Source: a virus
Reading direction: 5' to 3' (one strand)
DNA length: 61,939 bases
Virus record (IMG/VR): IMGVR_UViG_3300021475_000013
Span: 1 to 61,939 of that record
Both the position numbers and the translations under genes were made by a program. The notes beneath the pieces were generated by a model, which searched no databases, was not told where the DNA came from, and was given only the letters and a program-made list of their open reading frames with translations. Below are positions 17,401-25,902 of the stretch, one piece after another (the stretch's first letter is position 1; each line of letters starts with the position of its first letter).

Positions 17401-18183
17401 TTAGTTATCTTGTAAATCCGCCATGCGCTCTTTGTCGCGCTTGATGACATCTTCCATGTTTACCGACTCATCATCAATGGAGTACGTCCTACCTTCCTTA
17501 TCGATATATATTCCCTTACCTTTATCCCTCTCGCGCGACTCCGCCATTTTCCTCACGTTCTGCTTGAACTTACCCGCCTCCAAGTAATTGGTCATACACA
17601 GGTAAATCATTGCCGCCTTTTCTTTCGTAAGTTGTATTCCCTTGAACACACAGTAGTCCTCGACCTGCTTACCCTTATTATCCGCCTCCGCTATGAAGCT
17701 CAAGTACCCACTAGCAAACTCTTCAAGATTACCGAGTCCTAAAGACTCCGCCATGCCGATCGCCGTAGACTTCAAATACGAAGCAAACATCTCAACGAAC
17801 ACCTCGAAATCGAAACGTACCTGACTCTTGAACGCGCGAGTCTCTTTCGTATGCTCTCCCTTGTACCTGTAAATGTCCATAAGAAACGATGCGTTGTCCT
17901 TACCGCGCTCGAAGAGATACATGCCAAGAACGTGATCCTTTGCGTCCTGCGACATATTCTTATCGGCCAAGGCCATGATGACCTTATCCTCGCGCGTCCC
18001 GTCACGCGTAATGACTACCATTGCGCGCTTTCCCGTGACAGGATTCTCAACCTCAATCGTCTCCGTCGCCGCTAGACCCTTATCCTTTAGTTCCGCCGCC
18101 GTAGCTTCTGGGGAATAATCTGGCGAACCTCTTCTGAAAAGACCGCTACCAAGTATACTTCTCCTTTTAAGCTCCTTGCTCAT
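17401..18183 (-). CDS. protein of unknown function in pre-portal operon
   Basis: 260 residues. The N-terminal 25 residues are basic and disordered (KELKRRSILGSGLFRRGSPD). A helical core follows (FEVFVEMFASYLKSTAIGMA), then a charged C-terminus. It overlaps the upstream glycosyltransferase-like gene by 17 bases. No family recognised. Confidence 0.55.
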   Translation of the reverse strand: MSKELKRRSILGSGLFRRGSPDYSPEATAAELKDKGLAATETIEVENPVTGKRAMVVITRDGTREDKVIMALADKNMSQDAKDHVLGMYLFERGKDNASFLMDIYRYKGEHTKETRAFKSQVRFDFEVFVEMFASYLKSTAIGMAESLGLGNLEEFASGYLSFIAEADNKGKQVEDYCVFKGIQLTKEKAAMIYLCMTNYLEAGKFKQNVRKMAESRERDKGKGIYIDKEGRTYSIDDESVNMEDVIKRDKERMADLQDN

Positions 18184-19006
18184 CTTCTTTTTCTTTTACA
18201 ACCTCCAACGGTGGAGAAACGATGTACTCAATATTTGGCGCGAACTTCCACTTGTTGATAAACACTTGCTTATCAGAATTGAAGTCATTGACGCTCTCCA
18301 AGTCATCCCACCTTACGTTGAAAGAAAAGATTGGTACACGCTGGGTTGTGATAGCCTCAAACCCTTTCGAGTACAAACTCTGCCACATATCGCGTGCCAT
18401 GAAATAGTGGGTCTTGTAATTCTCATCAACAGTGATCATTTCGGCCGTAAGTCTACGACATCCGAAGAAGTCAAGATTGATATCTCTCTCTTCAACAGGT
18501 GCGTTCTGTCTGTATGTATCGAAGAACTTTGCGTCTATAACACCTTTCAAATCAAACCCGCATATCATCTTCGCATCATCCACGTTCACACGATCAATCA
18601 TGATGTCGATAGAATGCTCTTGAGTCATGATCCAAGGATTGATATTGATTATGAACTGAGCATCTGTTTCACTCAAAGCAAAATCAACGCCCTTCTTGAA
18701 ATAATCTACATACGTAGCACCTCTCTTATCAATCGGCACACCGAATACATTTCCCGCTTTCTGCCTAGACATAATATAATTACTGACTGGTCTTGGTAAC
18801 CTACGTGCCTCCGCAACAAAAATTATATACAACTGATGAACCGATGAGTACACACGATCGATGGCAATCTTAATAACCTCAAGGTCCAATTGTTTATTGA
18901 CCACATCATCCCAATACCCAAACAAAGGAACAATAACTGCCACCTTGCTCTTGGTGGTAACACTTACAAACTTATTCAACGTATCATCCAAATTACTTCC
19001 TGCCAT
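18167..19006 (-). CDS. glycosyltransferase-like protein (GT-A-like, divergent)
   Basis: 279 residues opening with a Rossmann-type strand and loop, KVAVIVPLFGYWDDV, followed by a helix and a second strand (QLYIIFVAEARRLP) as in GT2 enzymes. The expected DxD is not obvious; ININPWIM stands where it would be. It is the last gene of the glycan cassette in reading order. It may be inactive, use a different metal motif, or be a scaffold for the neighbouring transferases. Confidence 0.45.
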   Translation of the reverse strand: MAGSNLDDTLNKFVSVTTKSKVAVIVPLFGYWDDVVNKQLDLEVIKIAIDRVYSSVHQLYIIFVAEARRLPRPVSNYIMSRQKAGNVFGVPIDKRGATYVDYFKKGVDFALSETDAQFIININPWIMTQEHSIDIMIDRVNVDDAKMICGFDLKGVIDAKFFDTYRQNAPVEERDINLDFFGCRRLTAEMITVDENYKTHYFMARDMWQSLYSKGFEAITTQRVPIFSFNVRWDDLESVNDFNSDKQVFINKWKFAPNIEYIVSPPLEVVKEKEDEQGA

Positions 19007-19583
19007 GTTTGTTTTTTATGTTATTAATAATCCTATCTAATGCATCCTTTTCGGATGGCGTCTCTGCGTACCTGTCCCGAGCGTATGAGAGTTCGTTTAT
19101 GTATTTATCAATCGAAACTATAGGCACAGTCTGAACAACCTCTACTGCTTTATCAACTAATTTTTTTCCCAAGACTTTATCGTTCATCGCTATATCATCC
19201 AATACTTTAGATGTAACGGCCGATATCGTAGGCGCCGATCCTATATCGATTTGAGAAAGAGTGTATTGTCCCTCACCTTTCATGTAAATGGCCTGATTAG
19301 ACATAAGCGTCCAATCACTTGGATTCGTTCCCATTTTATTCATGACATTAACACTTCCCTCGTACGCTTTCATACTACCCTCTGCAACTACCTGCACAGC
19401 TATGACAGTCATGAAGTCTTTCTTGTTAACAAAAATCAACTGATATACAGCGAAGTCTTTTAGAAACCTATGGTAGAAATCCGCACTTGCAGTCGCATCA
19501 CTCATAGGCTTTGCAAACTTAAGCTCGATGCCAAGCATCTCTTTATCAATATATTTCTGTATGTATCTTTTTAGGAAATTCAT
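18993..19583 (-). CDS. unknown protein in glycan cassette
   Basis: 196 residues from ATG 19583 (ATGA overlap with the dehydratase gene; ATG 19592 is an alternative). Alpha/beta pattern: FAVYQLIFVNKKDFMTVIAV then VVAEGSMKAYEG. It is co-transcribed between the dehydratase and a glycosyltransferase-like gene. No family recognised. Confidence 0.5.
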   Translation of the reverse strand: MNFLKRYIQKYIDKEMLGIELKFAKPMSDATASADFYHRFLKDFAVYQLIFVNKKDFMTVIAVQVVAEGSMKAYEGSVNVMNKMGTNPSDWTLMSNQAIYMKGEGQYTLSQIDIGSAPTISAVTSKVLDDIAMNDKVLGKKLVDKAVEVVQTVPIVSIDKYINELSYARDRYAETPSEKDALDRIINNIKNKHGRK

Positions 19584-20635
19584 ATAAGCCATTTATGTTT
19601 ATTTTCGACAGTCCACAACACAGTACGTCGCAAGCTATCCTCGAATCCAACTGGTGGCACCCATCCGATCTCTCGCATAAGAGATCCATCAAGACCATAT
19701 CTGAGGTCGTGCCCAGGTCGCGAGCTATGAAAATCGACCATTTCATACTTCAAATCCTTGCCAAGGATGTCGGCGATGATTTGCGCCATTTCGAGGTTAG
19801 ATACCTCCTTGTCGCCCACTATGTTGTATTTGCCCTTAGTGCCACTTCCGTCGAGCGTTGCCCCATTTTTGAGCAAATAAAGCACTGCATCGCACACGTT
19901 GCGGGTATGAAGATAGAACCTTGTGCCTGCCTTTGTCTTATTCTTATTCGAGTGGATGCTGATCGTCTCGCCATTAAGAATCTTTTTTATGCACATCGGC
20001 ACAAACTTCTCCGCAAGCTGTCTCTCTCCAAAGACGTTCATGCAGTGAGTAATGAGCGTAGGAATCCTGTATGTGTGCGCGAACGCCACAGCCAAGTCCT
20101 CGGCGGCCGCCTTAGTTGCGGCATACGGATTGTTTCCATTGAACCTATCCCATTCCTTGTACAACACTCCCTCTGGTGCGGGTCCAAACACTTCATCCGT
20201 CGAGAAGTAAAGAAACTTTCCATTCTCGGCAAGCATCGGAAACAAACGAATCGCATTAAGAAGATTTGCCGTACCAACCACGTTGTCCTGAACGAAACCA
20301 AGCGGGTCCGTTATCGACCTGTCGACGTGCGATCCTGCGGCCATATGAACGATGTAATCAAATGGTTTTACCTTTGCTGGATCCCAATCACTCGAACCAA
20401 GAATAAGCATACGCGCGAACGAATCATTTATCTCAGCTCTTAAATCCCAATAAAAAAACTTAACTCTATGTTTCTCTGTCTTCCATATTTCCATATCGGT
20501 CAGTCGCTCGATGTTGCCCGACGTGTCAAGCCTGTCAACAGTTACGATTGACCAATCCGTATTTTTCAACAGATGCTCGATCAACTGCGATCCTATAAAA
20601 CCCGCCCCTCCTGTGATTAAAACTTTCTTGCTCAT
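19580..20635 (-). CDS. NAD-dependent sugar dehydratase/epimerase, RmlB-like
   Basis: 351 residues, extended short-chain dehydrogenase fold. GGAGFIGS (NAD-binding GxxGxxG), AAGSHVDRSI, STDEVFG with the catalytic Thr-Asp-Glu of dTDP-glucose 4,6-dehydratases, NPYAATKAAAE (YxxxK), and RPGHDLRY near the C-terminus. Length matches RmlB (about 350). It would convert an NDP-hexose to its 4-keto-6-deoxy form, feeding deoxysugar synthesis for the surrounding transferases. RmlA, C and D homologues are absent here, so the product presumably enters a host pathway. Confidence 0.87.
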   Translation of the reverse strand: MSKKVLITGGAGFIGSQLIEHLLKNTDWSIVTVDRLDTSGNIERLTDMEIWKTEKHRVKFFYWDLRAEINDSFARMLILGSSDWDPAKVKPFDYIVHMAAGSHVDRSITDPLGFVQDNVVGTANLLNAIRLFPMLAENGKFLYFSTDEVFGPAPEGVLYKEWDRFNGNNPYAATKAAAEDLAVAFAHTYRIPTLITHCMNVFGERQLAEKFVPMCIKKILNGETISIHSNKNKTKAGTRFYLHTRNVCDAVLYLLKNGATLDGSGTKGKYNIVGDKEVSNLEMAQIIADILGKDLKYEMVDFHSSRPGHDLRYGLDGSLMREIGWVPPVGFEDSLRRTVLWTVENKHKWLI

Positions 20636-20638
20636 ATG

Positions 20639-21460
20639 TTATTTGTTAAACGCACTCTTATAATTTTCTTTCCCTGGCATCCCTCCCCACTTCTTTACAT
20701 AATAAAATTGGTTCGCCCGAAACTGCTCATGACTCGTCGCAGGCTTATCCAACGCCTCCGTCTGTGTCTTCGATGCATAATGATAGAACAAAGATGTAGG
20801 CAATACAATCGCTTTCATTCCCGCAAGGTTAATACGATAGTGATAATCATTGTCCTCGTAATAAGCTGGCTTGAACTCCTCATCCATGGGTCCTATCTTA
20901 TCCCAGCACAATCGATTGACCATGAACGCAGAGAAGCACGGATGCTCTGCCTCTGGTACCGACTCCTTTTCTTTCAAGTCCTTTGTAAGGATATCAGTTG
21001 GTGCCGCACACTCTCCGCGTACATCCATTGATGTGACCATAGCGAGAACATTAGTCTCTGAATAACAAGCTGTCGCTGTCGGTTCCTCTCCCTGAAGGTC
21101 TACACTTTTATCCAGTACAAGATTATTTTTAGCCTTCTCAAATCTCTCAACCAACCTATCTATCGCCTCGGGATGAAGTAGTACGTCGTTGTTGATCACA
21201 AAGGCATAGTCATATCCGCGCTCAAACGCGTCCTTGATACCGAAGTTGGCCGACTTCGAGAATGCCCATCGTTCCTCATTCCTCTGATGCGCGAATGTCG
21301 ACGACACCAACTTGCCTGCCTCAACACTCGTATTGTCCGTCGAAGCATTGTCGATAAGAAGAACCCGATACTCATGCTTCGTCTTGATCGACTCTATGGC
21401 CGCCTTAGTGTATTTGTCCCACAAATTAATTACAGGCACAATTATTTGGACTTTGCTCAT
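20639..21460 (-). CDS. GT2-family glycosyltransferase
   Basis: 273 residues. GT-A fold signature: VQIIVPVINLWDKY, LLIDNASTDNTS, then the metal-binding FVINNDVLL. YYEDNDYHYRINLAG later resembles the acceptor-side ED motif of rhamnosyl/GT2 enzymes. Three bases from the dehydratase gene, and ATGA overlap with the endonuclease stop. It probably adds a sugar to a surface or virion glycan. Confidence 0.85.
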   Translation of the reverse strand: MSKVQIIVPVINLWDKYTKAAIESIKTKHEYRVLLIDNASTDNTSVEAGKLVSSTFAHQRNEERWAFSKSANFGIKDAFERGYDYAFVINNDVLLHPEAIDRLVERFEKAKNNLVLDKSVDLQGEEPTATACYSETNVLAMVTSMDVRGECAAPTDILTKDLKEKESVPEAEHPCFSAFMVNRLCWDKIGPMDEEFKPAYYEDNDYHYRINLAGMKAIVLPTSLFYHYASKTQTEALDKPATSHEQFRANQFYYVKKWGGMPGKENYKSAFNK

Positions 21461-21993
21461 TGGATTGCTTTATTAAAGTCCTCTAATTTCATGCTTTTTA
21501 TCACACTACCTTTTAACCGAATAACTCTATAACCAAAATCAGTAAATAATTTATTCTTTTTCTCATCCTTTTCCTGAACCTCTGGCTTGGAGTGCCAATA
21601 ATCTCCGTCGCATTCAATAATAGTTTTTGATTGTGGCAAATAAAAATCTACCAATGCTATTCCCTTTATAGGTACTTGCTTCAAAAATGCTATCTTATTT
21701 TCAATCAACATTTTTTCGACAAGGATCTCAATGTCAGTATTGCTAAACTTTGCTTGATGCGTGGCCATATACTCTATCCGAGCCTTACTCATTTTTTCTT
21801 TTGTATCTTTATTACGTTTTTTTCCTTTTAGGATCAATCCTCTCTTTTCTCTCTCTTCAATTGGTTGAACTCTACCAAGATTTACCTTATTACCTTTCTT
21901 GAATTTATATCCAACAACCAAACCTTTGTGTGATTCGGACATCTTCTTTCTTGTTTCAAGAGACATTTTTTTTCCTAGCCAGTATCTAGTCAT
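21457..21993 (-). CDS. homing endonuclease, NUMOD3 plus Vsr/DUF559-like nuclease
   Basis: 178 residues. The N-terminus has NUMOD3-type repeats (SLETRRKMSESHKG, TKEKMSKARIEYM). The C-terminus is a Vsr-like PD-(D/E)XK nuclease: LVDFYLPQSKTIIECDGDYW, then FGYRVIRLKG. It resembles the gene at 60538-61212. It lies inside the glycan operon with its own -10 box six bases upstream of the ATG, as expected for an invading gene. Confidence 0.85.
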   Translation of the reverse strand: MTRYWLGKKMSLETRKKMSESHKGLVVGYKFKKGNKVNLGRVQPIEEREKRGLILKGKKRNKDTKEKMSKARIEYMATHQAKFSNTDIEILVEKMLIENKIAFLKQVPIKGIALVDFYLPQSKTIIECDGDYWHSKPEVQEKDEKKNKLFTDFGYRVIRLKGSVIKSMKLEDFNKAIQ

Positions 21994-21999
21994 AAAATT

Positions 22000-22005
22000 A
22001 TTATA
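22000..22005 (-). promoter_or_regulatory. -10 box six bases before the endonuclease ATG
   Basis: The minus strand reads AGTATAATAATTTTATG: TATAAT, six bases, ATG (21993). It predicts a leaderless transcript for the homing endonuclease, starting between the end of the Acb2-like gene and the endonuclease. Confidence 0.55.
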
Positions 22006-22008
22006 CTA

Positions 22009-22230
22009 TTACTTCTTTATCTTAAAAAGCATTTGCTGTGCCAATGCGCACCCTTCCTCAAACTTCTTCATAGTCTCGACAGCAATCGCTGGATCCAAGT
22101 CTATGTACGCTGACATAAGGTCAATGAGCGCCGCGCACTGCGTCTTTACGCCGTCGGCGACATCGTTACCACTGGCTATGAAGTACCAGCCAACTCTTTT
22201 CTCTCCTAGCGTTGGATTTAATTTTGACAT
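22009..22230 (-). CDS. Acb2/Tad1-hairpin-like protein (candidate anti-CBASS)
   Basis: 73 residues. LGEKRVGWYFIASGND followed by VADGVKTQCAALIDLM matches the pattern I recall for the phage Acb2/Tad1 hairpin family (GE-R-V-x-x-x-F-x-x-S-x-N, V-x-x-x-K, A-x-L-I-D), ending in a helix FEEGCALAQQMLFKIKK. Acb2 proteins sponge cyclic oligonucleotides and block CBASS. The usual aromatic C-terminus (MWAVKA) is not kept, so ligand binding is uncertain. It sits in the glycan cassette next to FkbM. Confidence 0.55.
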   Translation of the reverse strand: MSKLNPTLGEKRVGWYFIASGNDVADGVKTQCAALIDLMSAYIDLDPAIAVETMKKFEEGCALAQQMLFKIKK

Positions 22231-22236
22231 CGTCCT

Positions 22237-22938
22237 CTACGTTAAAACTTTTAATACGGCCGTGAAACCGCCGTTAGCGACTTCTCCCCTTACATCCTTA
22301 AAGTGAACCCCATCCGTATACACGGTGTCGTGTGTATCTTTCAGTACCTCCTTGATCCTGATCAAGTCTTTCTGGCTATGCCACTCGCCCATGATGTACT
22401 TGATGTTCTTCAACCAGTCCTTAGCCCCCTCAAGAATATCTGGCTCGCTACCTTCGGTATCGATCTTGAGAAGGTCAATCCTTGGAAACATAGCCAGATC
22501 TACAACCGCTTCAAGCGTTATCGCTGGTACAGTCCTCGAGTAAAGAATCTCCGACCCAATTTCAGGTCTTCCAAATGTTTCCATATCAAACTTTCCTTTA
22601 ACATGATGGTTGCCCTGCCACTTGCATATGCTAAATTCTACATCCCTCAAGTTTGGATCACCTACGATCGCCGCCTCAATGTAGATAAGCTTATTGTCCG
22701 TGTTCTCTCTCAAGTAATCCATCATGGAACTCTCTGGCTCGCAAGAGATAATCTTCGCATTCGGAAAGATATTATGGGCATGAACACTGAATGCCCCTAT
22801 GTTCGCACCTATGTCGACAACGTACTCAACATCCTTGTGTGTCTCTGCAAATGATTTCAGACCATATGAATCATTGGTAATCACTTCTTGCTCGTGAGCA
22901 TCTGCATCCAGTCGAAGTTCTTCGCTAGCTTTTAGCAT
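22237..22938 (-). CDS. FkbM-family SAM-dependent methyltransferase
   Basis: 233 residues from ATG 22938, just after the upstream gene's stop. VEYVVDIGANIGAFSVHA is the SAM-binding motif I, ISCEPESSMMDYLREN is the acidic loop, and IDLLKIDTEGSEPDILEGA is the hallmark FkbM motif. The family O-methylates sugars or small molecules; here, among glycosyltransferases, it probably caps or decorates a glycan. Confidence 0.87.
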   Translation of the reverse strand: MLKASEELRLDADAHEQEVITNDSYGLKSFAETHKDVEYVVDIGANIGAFSVHAHNIFPNAKIISCEPESSMMDYLRENTDNKLIYIEAAIVGDPNLRDVEFSICKWQGNHHVKGKFDMETFGRPEIGSEILYSRTVPAITLEAVVDLAMFPRIDLLKIDTEGSEPDILEGAKDWLKNIKYIMGEWHSQKDLIRIKEVLKDTHDTVYTDGVHFKDVRGEVANGGFTAVLKVLT

Positions 22939-22940
22939 AA

Positions 22941-23780
22941 TTATTTTGTTAGATCCTTGTAAAACTCCAACGGCTCTGGATTCAACGTCTCCAAGTGATC
23001 TCTCTGAGTATGATACGAATAATGCATGATCACAGCATCTCCACAAAACCATACTGGCCTATTCTTCTCTCGTGGCAATTCCCACGCAAGCGATGCTTCC
23101 TCGAGCGTGCTTGGAGTTACTTTGTCCTTTCCCCAGAATGCGATGCTACAAATCGAGAACTGGCGGAAATCATCGAACGAGAAACTTGGAATGTAATATG
23201 CATTGAGCGTTCCTTCCTCATAGCGTTTCTTGAACGTCTTATGAATCAAATCAATGAGACCGCTATCCGCGTACGCGAACTCGTGAAGATACTGACCATT
23301 GCACTCTCCTGCTTCTTTACCGAGCGCACCATTGTCCTGATGCCAACGAGTGATGATGGTGCTATTGATTACGTTCGGATAGATGAGAAATGCGTCAGGG
23401 TGCTCTATGCGCGCGCGGGCGATCTTCTCAATCGCTCCCTCCTCATACCACACAACGTCATCATCGAACCTTATGTAAATCGTATCGTCGTCATGACAAT
23501 TCTTGAAGAACTCACAGCTCCTCATCGGGTCGCAGGTCTTATACGTCGGCACAATGTTGTCTATGAAAAATCTTTTGACCTTTGGATTCTCTGCCTCCAT
23601 GCTGGCCAAATATGCAATATCGCTCTCCTTAATCGTGTTCTGCCACAACTGCCATCCGTCGATCAACCCTTTCTCCATCTCCGCGTAAATGCGCTTCTTG
23701 AAAATAGCTAGATACTTTTCTCGACCTGCTGGGGTCACTATCACGATCTTCCACTGCTTACCTGTTGCATCTGCAATCAT
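22941..23780 (-). CDS. glycosyltransferase-like protein with DDD motif
   Basis: 279 residues. KIVIVTPAGREKYLAIFKKR at the N-terminus and TIYIRFDDDVVWYEEGAIEK in the middle give a GT-A-type nucleotide-sugar/metal site (DDD). A C-terminal acceptor region contains FCGDAVIMHYSYHTQR. A promoter lies directly upstream. Specificity unknown. Confidence 0.7.
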   Translation of the reverse strand: MIADATGKQWKIVIVTPAGREKYLAIFKKRIYAEMEKGLIDGWQLWQNTIKESDIAYLASMEAENPKVKRFFIDNIVPTYKTCDPMRSCEFFKNCHDDDTIYIRFDDDVVWYEEGAIEKIARARIEHPDAFLIYPNVINSTIITRWHQDNGALGKEAGECNGQYLHEFAYADSGLIDLIHKTFKKRYEEGTLNAYYIPSFSFDDFRQFSICSIAFWGKDKVTPSTLEEASLAWELPREKNRPVWFCGDAVIMHYSYHTQRDHLETLNPEPLEFYKDLTK

Positions 23781-23813
23781 GTATTTATTTATTAGAAATT
23801 AATAGTCCATCCA

Positions 23814-23841
23814 AATATATCAAACTACAGAAATACGTAAA
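23814..23841 (-). promoter_or_regulatory. promoter within the glycan cassette
   Basis: On the minus strand TTTACG (plus 23836-23841), a 16-base spacer that includes CTGTAGTTTGA, then TATATT (23814-23819) with an upstream TG. The spacer element CTGTAGTTTG also occurs before the promoter at 38969. It lies 34 bases before the ATG of the glycosyltransferase-like gene and would re-initiate transcription mid-cassette. Confidence 0.6.
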
Positions 23842-23863
23842 GGGATTAGTTATCCCCATGCCT

Positions 23864-24463
23864 TTACTCTCCGTCGATATGCTTACCAACATCCTCTAAA
23901 AGCCCCGCAACCATGTAACCTTTCTCACGAGTTCGAATGCAATAATCAACATCTTCGCCATTGCCACCTTTCATATTTGCAGGTCCGTTCTCTTTGAATG
24001 CACCGATGTCATTGATTACCGATCGCTTGAGCAACCATCCAACCGCAGGCATCTGATCCTTGATAACAAGGTTACCTCTCGTCTCAAGAACTCCATGCGC
24101 TGGATGCTTCCACACGCCGAGGATGCCTAGCTTTAGATTATCCTTATACGCCTGCAAGCATTTCTCATACCATCCATCGTGATAGATGACATCGTTATTG
24201 GAAACTAGAATGTACTCTGTATTCGAAAATCTTAGCGCATCGTTCACCGCTTTGCCCCATCCGTCATTCTTGTCATTCATAATGACTTGATGAGGGTGCT
24301 TAAAGCCATCTTGTAAAAGCCATTCGTAAAATCCTGCCTCCGTAGAATGATTATCGTAAACAATAATTTCTGCATTCGGCGTAGTCTTCCTCAACGAATC
24401 GATCGTTCTCTTTGAATACTCCAGTCTATTGTACGTCACTACAATCGTCGTCAGTGGTTCCAT
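23864..24463 (-). CDS. GT2-family glycosyltransferase
   Basis: 199 residues. LTTIVVTYNRLEYSKRTIDS, IIVYDNHST, GWGKAVNDAL and YILVSNNDVIYHDGW are classic GT2 motifs (the NND holds the metal/UDP). NGEDVDYCIRTREKGY matches the downstream ED motif. Shorter than most GT2 enzymes (about 250 or more residues) but all catalytic elements are present. Confidence 0.85.
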   Translation of the reverse strand: MEPLTTIVVTYNRLEYSKRTIDSLRKTTPNAEIIVYDNHSTEAGFYEWLLQDGFKHPHQVIMNDKNDGWGKAVNDALRFSNTEYILVSNNDVIYHDGWYEKCLQAYKDNLKLGILGVWKHPAHGVLETRGNLVIKDQMPAVGWLLKRSVINDIGAFKENGPANMKGGNGEDVDYCIRTREKGYMVAGLLEDVGKHIDGE

Positions 24464-24465
24464 AT

Positions 24466-24651
24466 CTACAGTTGCTCAATCTTCTTAAAAAAGACTTCGT
24501 AAATCTCTCGACTCACCCTAAAAAAGTGTTCGGAATTCAAAACCTCAGTATCTTCTATATTAAGTAATCTACGAAACTCCCTAGCTAATATGATCTCCAT
24601 ATCTCGTTTAGCATCCAACGTTATCTTCACTTGTCGTTCATTCAATTTCAT
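24466..24651 (-). CDS. small helical protein in glycan cassette
   Basis: 61 residues, charged and helical (KRDMEIILAREFRRLLNIED). It is separated by two bases from both neighbours, so it is a real operon member. No family recognised. Confidence 0.5.
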   Translation of the reverse strand: MKLNERQVKITLDAKRDMEIILAREFRRLLNIEDTEVLNSEHFFRVSREIYEVFFKKIEQL

Positions 24652-24653
24652 AT

Positions 24654-25706
24654 TTATATTTCTTTATCGCCACCCAATTCTTCTTCCTCCTCTTCTTCAG
24701 CAGGTGCTACTTTGAATAATTCGACCCATAAGTCCAATGCTTCAATGAGTGGCTCGAACTCCGTACCTTTCCAACGCTTCGCGGCCGCTTCGCTGAACGC
24801 CTCGAACATATCGTCATACATTCCCCATTCAATCGTCATCACGAGATAGTCCACTTCTCTGTAGAAGCTGTTCTCAAACGCGATCATCGCCTCTTCTTCC
24901 TTAGCATCTTCCTCTGGCTTCACGACAGTCTGATGCCACACGATCGGTTTACCATACACGATACGTTCGTTCCTGATTGCCATGAGACGCTGGAAGATGT
25001 ATCCGCCCCAAATATCATCATGTCTTCTGAACTCATACACTTTCTTCTGTTCTCCATGCGTATACTCAAAATTAGGTAGAAGAAGAAATGCAGGTATAGC
25101 TTGCGTCCATGCGGCCCAGTTCATGCCCGAGAGCGGTACGATGCCGTCTGCTACTTCATGCGAAGCCGTTATCATAGGGTCTTTGACCTGCTTCGTCGGG
25201 TTGGCCACGCGATCGGTGCCATACAAGTCCAATTCTCCTTCCCATAGACCAAGACTCAATATCGTCGGTCGCTCGCGCTCCACATACGGATATCCGCGTG
25301 AGAACCATCCCGTGTTCTTTATGACGTTAGTCCATCCGTGAGACTTCATCATGAGTGCCTCTAGGTGCTCTGAAATGAAGTTAGGCGGTACGACACAATC
25401 AGAATCTAGTCCCATGACGATGTCGTATCCTTCCTTCCACGCTAGCCAATGACCGAAGTTCTTGCAGGCTGATGACTTATGAAACTTCTCGAATCGTGCG
25501 TATAGTTCAGGTCCGAGTTCTTCTAGCTGTCGTGCGTAATCATATACTCGCCAATTACTTGGAAGCTCAACTTTGCCATTCGAGTCGTCGACAATGATCA
25601 CACTGACGTTCTCCTTGCCCACAGTGATGGCTTTTAATGATTCGATCCATTCCTTAGTAAGAGGAACGTGTACGGGCGCAACGATGGCTATTTTGAAATC
25701 GGGCAT
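24654..25706 (-). CDS. GT75/RGP-like glycosyltransferase or UDP-arabinose mutase-like
   Basis: 350 residues. The order LDSDCVVPPNF (DxD site), FSRGYPYVERERP, SLGLWEGELDLYGTDRV, VPLSGMNWAAW, then RRHDDIWGGYIFQR corresponds to motifs of reversibly glycosylated polypeptides (RGYP, GLW, SGMN, DDxWxG). In plants these interconvert UDP-arabinopyranose and -furanose; bacterial relatives are poorly known. The C-terminus is a helix and an acidic tail (EEEEEEELGG). An unusual member for a phage cassette. Confidence 0.7.
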   Translation of the reverse strand: MPDFKIAIVAPVHVPLTKEWIESLKAITVGKENVSVIIVDDSNGKVELPSNWRVYDYARQLEELGPELYARFEKFHKSSACKNFGHWLAWKEGYDIVMGLDSDCVVPPNFISEHLEALMMKSHGWTNVIKNTGWFSRGYPYVERERPTILSLGLWEGELDLYGTDRVANPTKQVKDPMITASHEVADGIVPLSGMNWAAWTQAIPAFLLLPNFEYTHGEQKKVYEFRRHDDIWGGYIFQRLMAIRNERIVYGKPIVWHQTVVKPEEDAKEEEAMIAFENSFYREVDYLVMTIEWGMYDDMFEAFSEAAAKRWKGTEFEPLIEALDLWVELFKVAPAEEEEEEELGGDKEI

Positions 25707-25707
25707 A

Positions 25708-25902
25708 TTATTTATTTTGTCCTTTTATCTCTTCCTTAAAATTTGCTTGAAATCCCGTTCCGCTCACGAGCTGTCGAATCTGCTCCTGCTCCTCTGGAGT
25801 ACCATCATCGGTGATGCGTGCTCTAATCTTAAGGTCTCCGTTATCTTCTTGCAAGATAACTACATCGATGAGTTCTTTGTATATCTTTAGGATTTTTACC
25901 AT
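25708..25902 (-). CDS. small protein in glycan cassette
   Basis: 64 residues, alternating strand and helix (ELIDVVILQEDNGDLKIRAR, TPEEQEQIRQLVSG). It overlaps the upstream transferase gene by seven bases. No family recognised. Confidence 0.5.
   Translation of the reverse strand: MVKILKIYKELIDVVILQEDNGDLKIRARITDDGTPEEQEQIRQLVSGTGFQANFKEEIKGQNK

Noticed and set aside
23844-23860. Terminator at the GGGATTAGTTATCCC hairpin
   Set aside because: The stem is only 5 bp and AT-rich, with just TTT after it on the minus strand; more likely part of the nearby promoter region.
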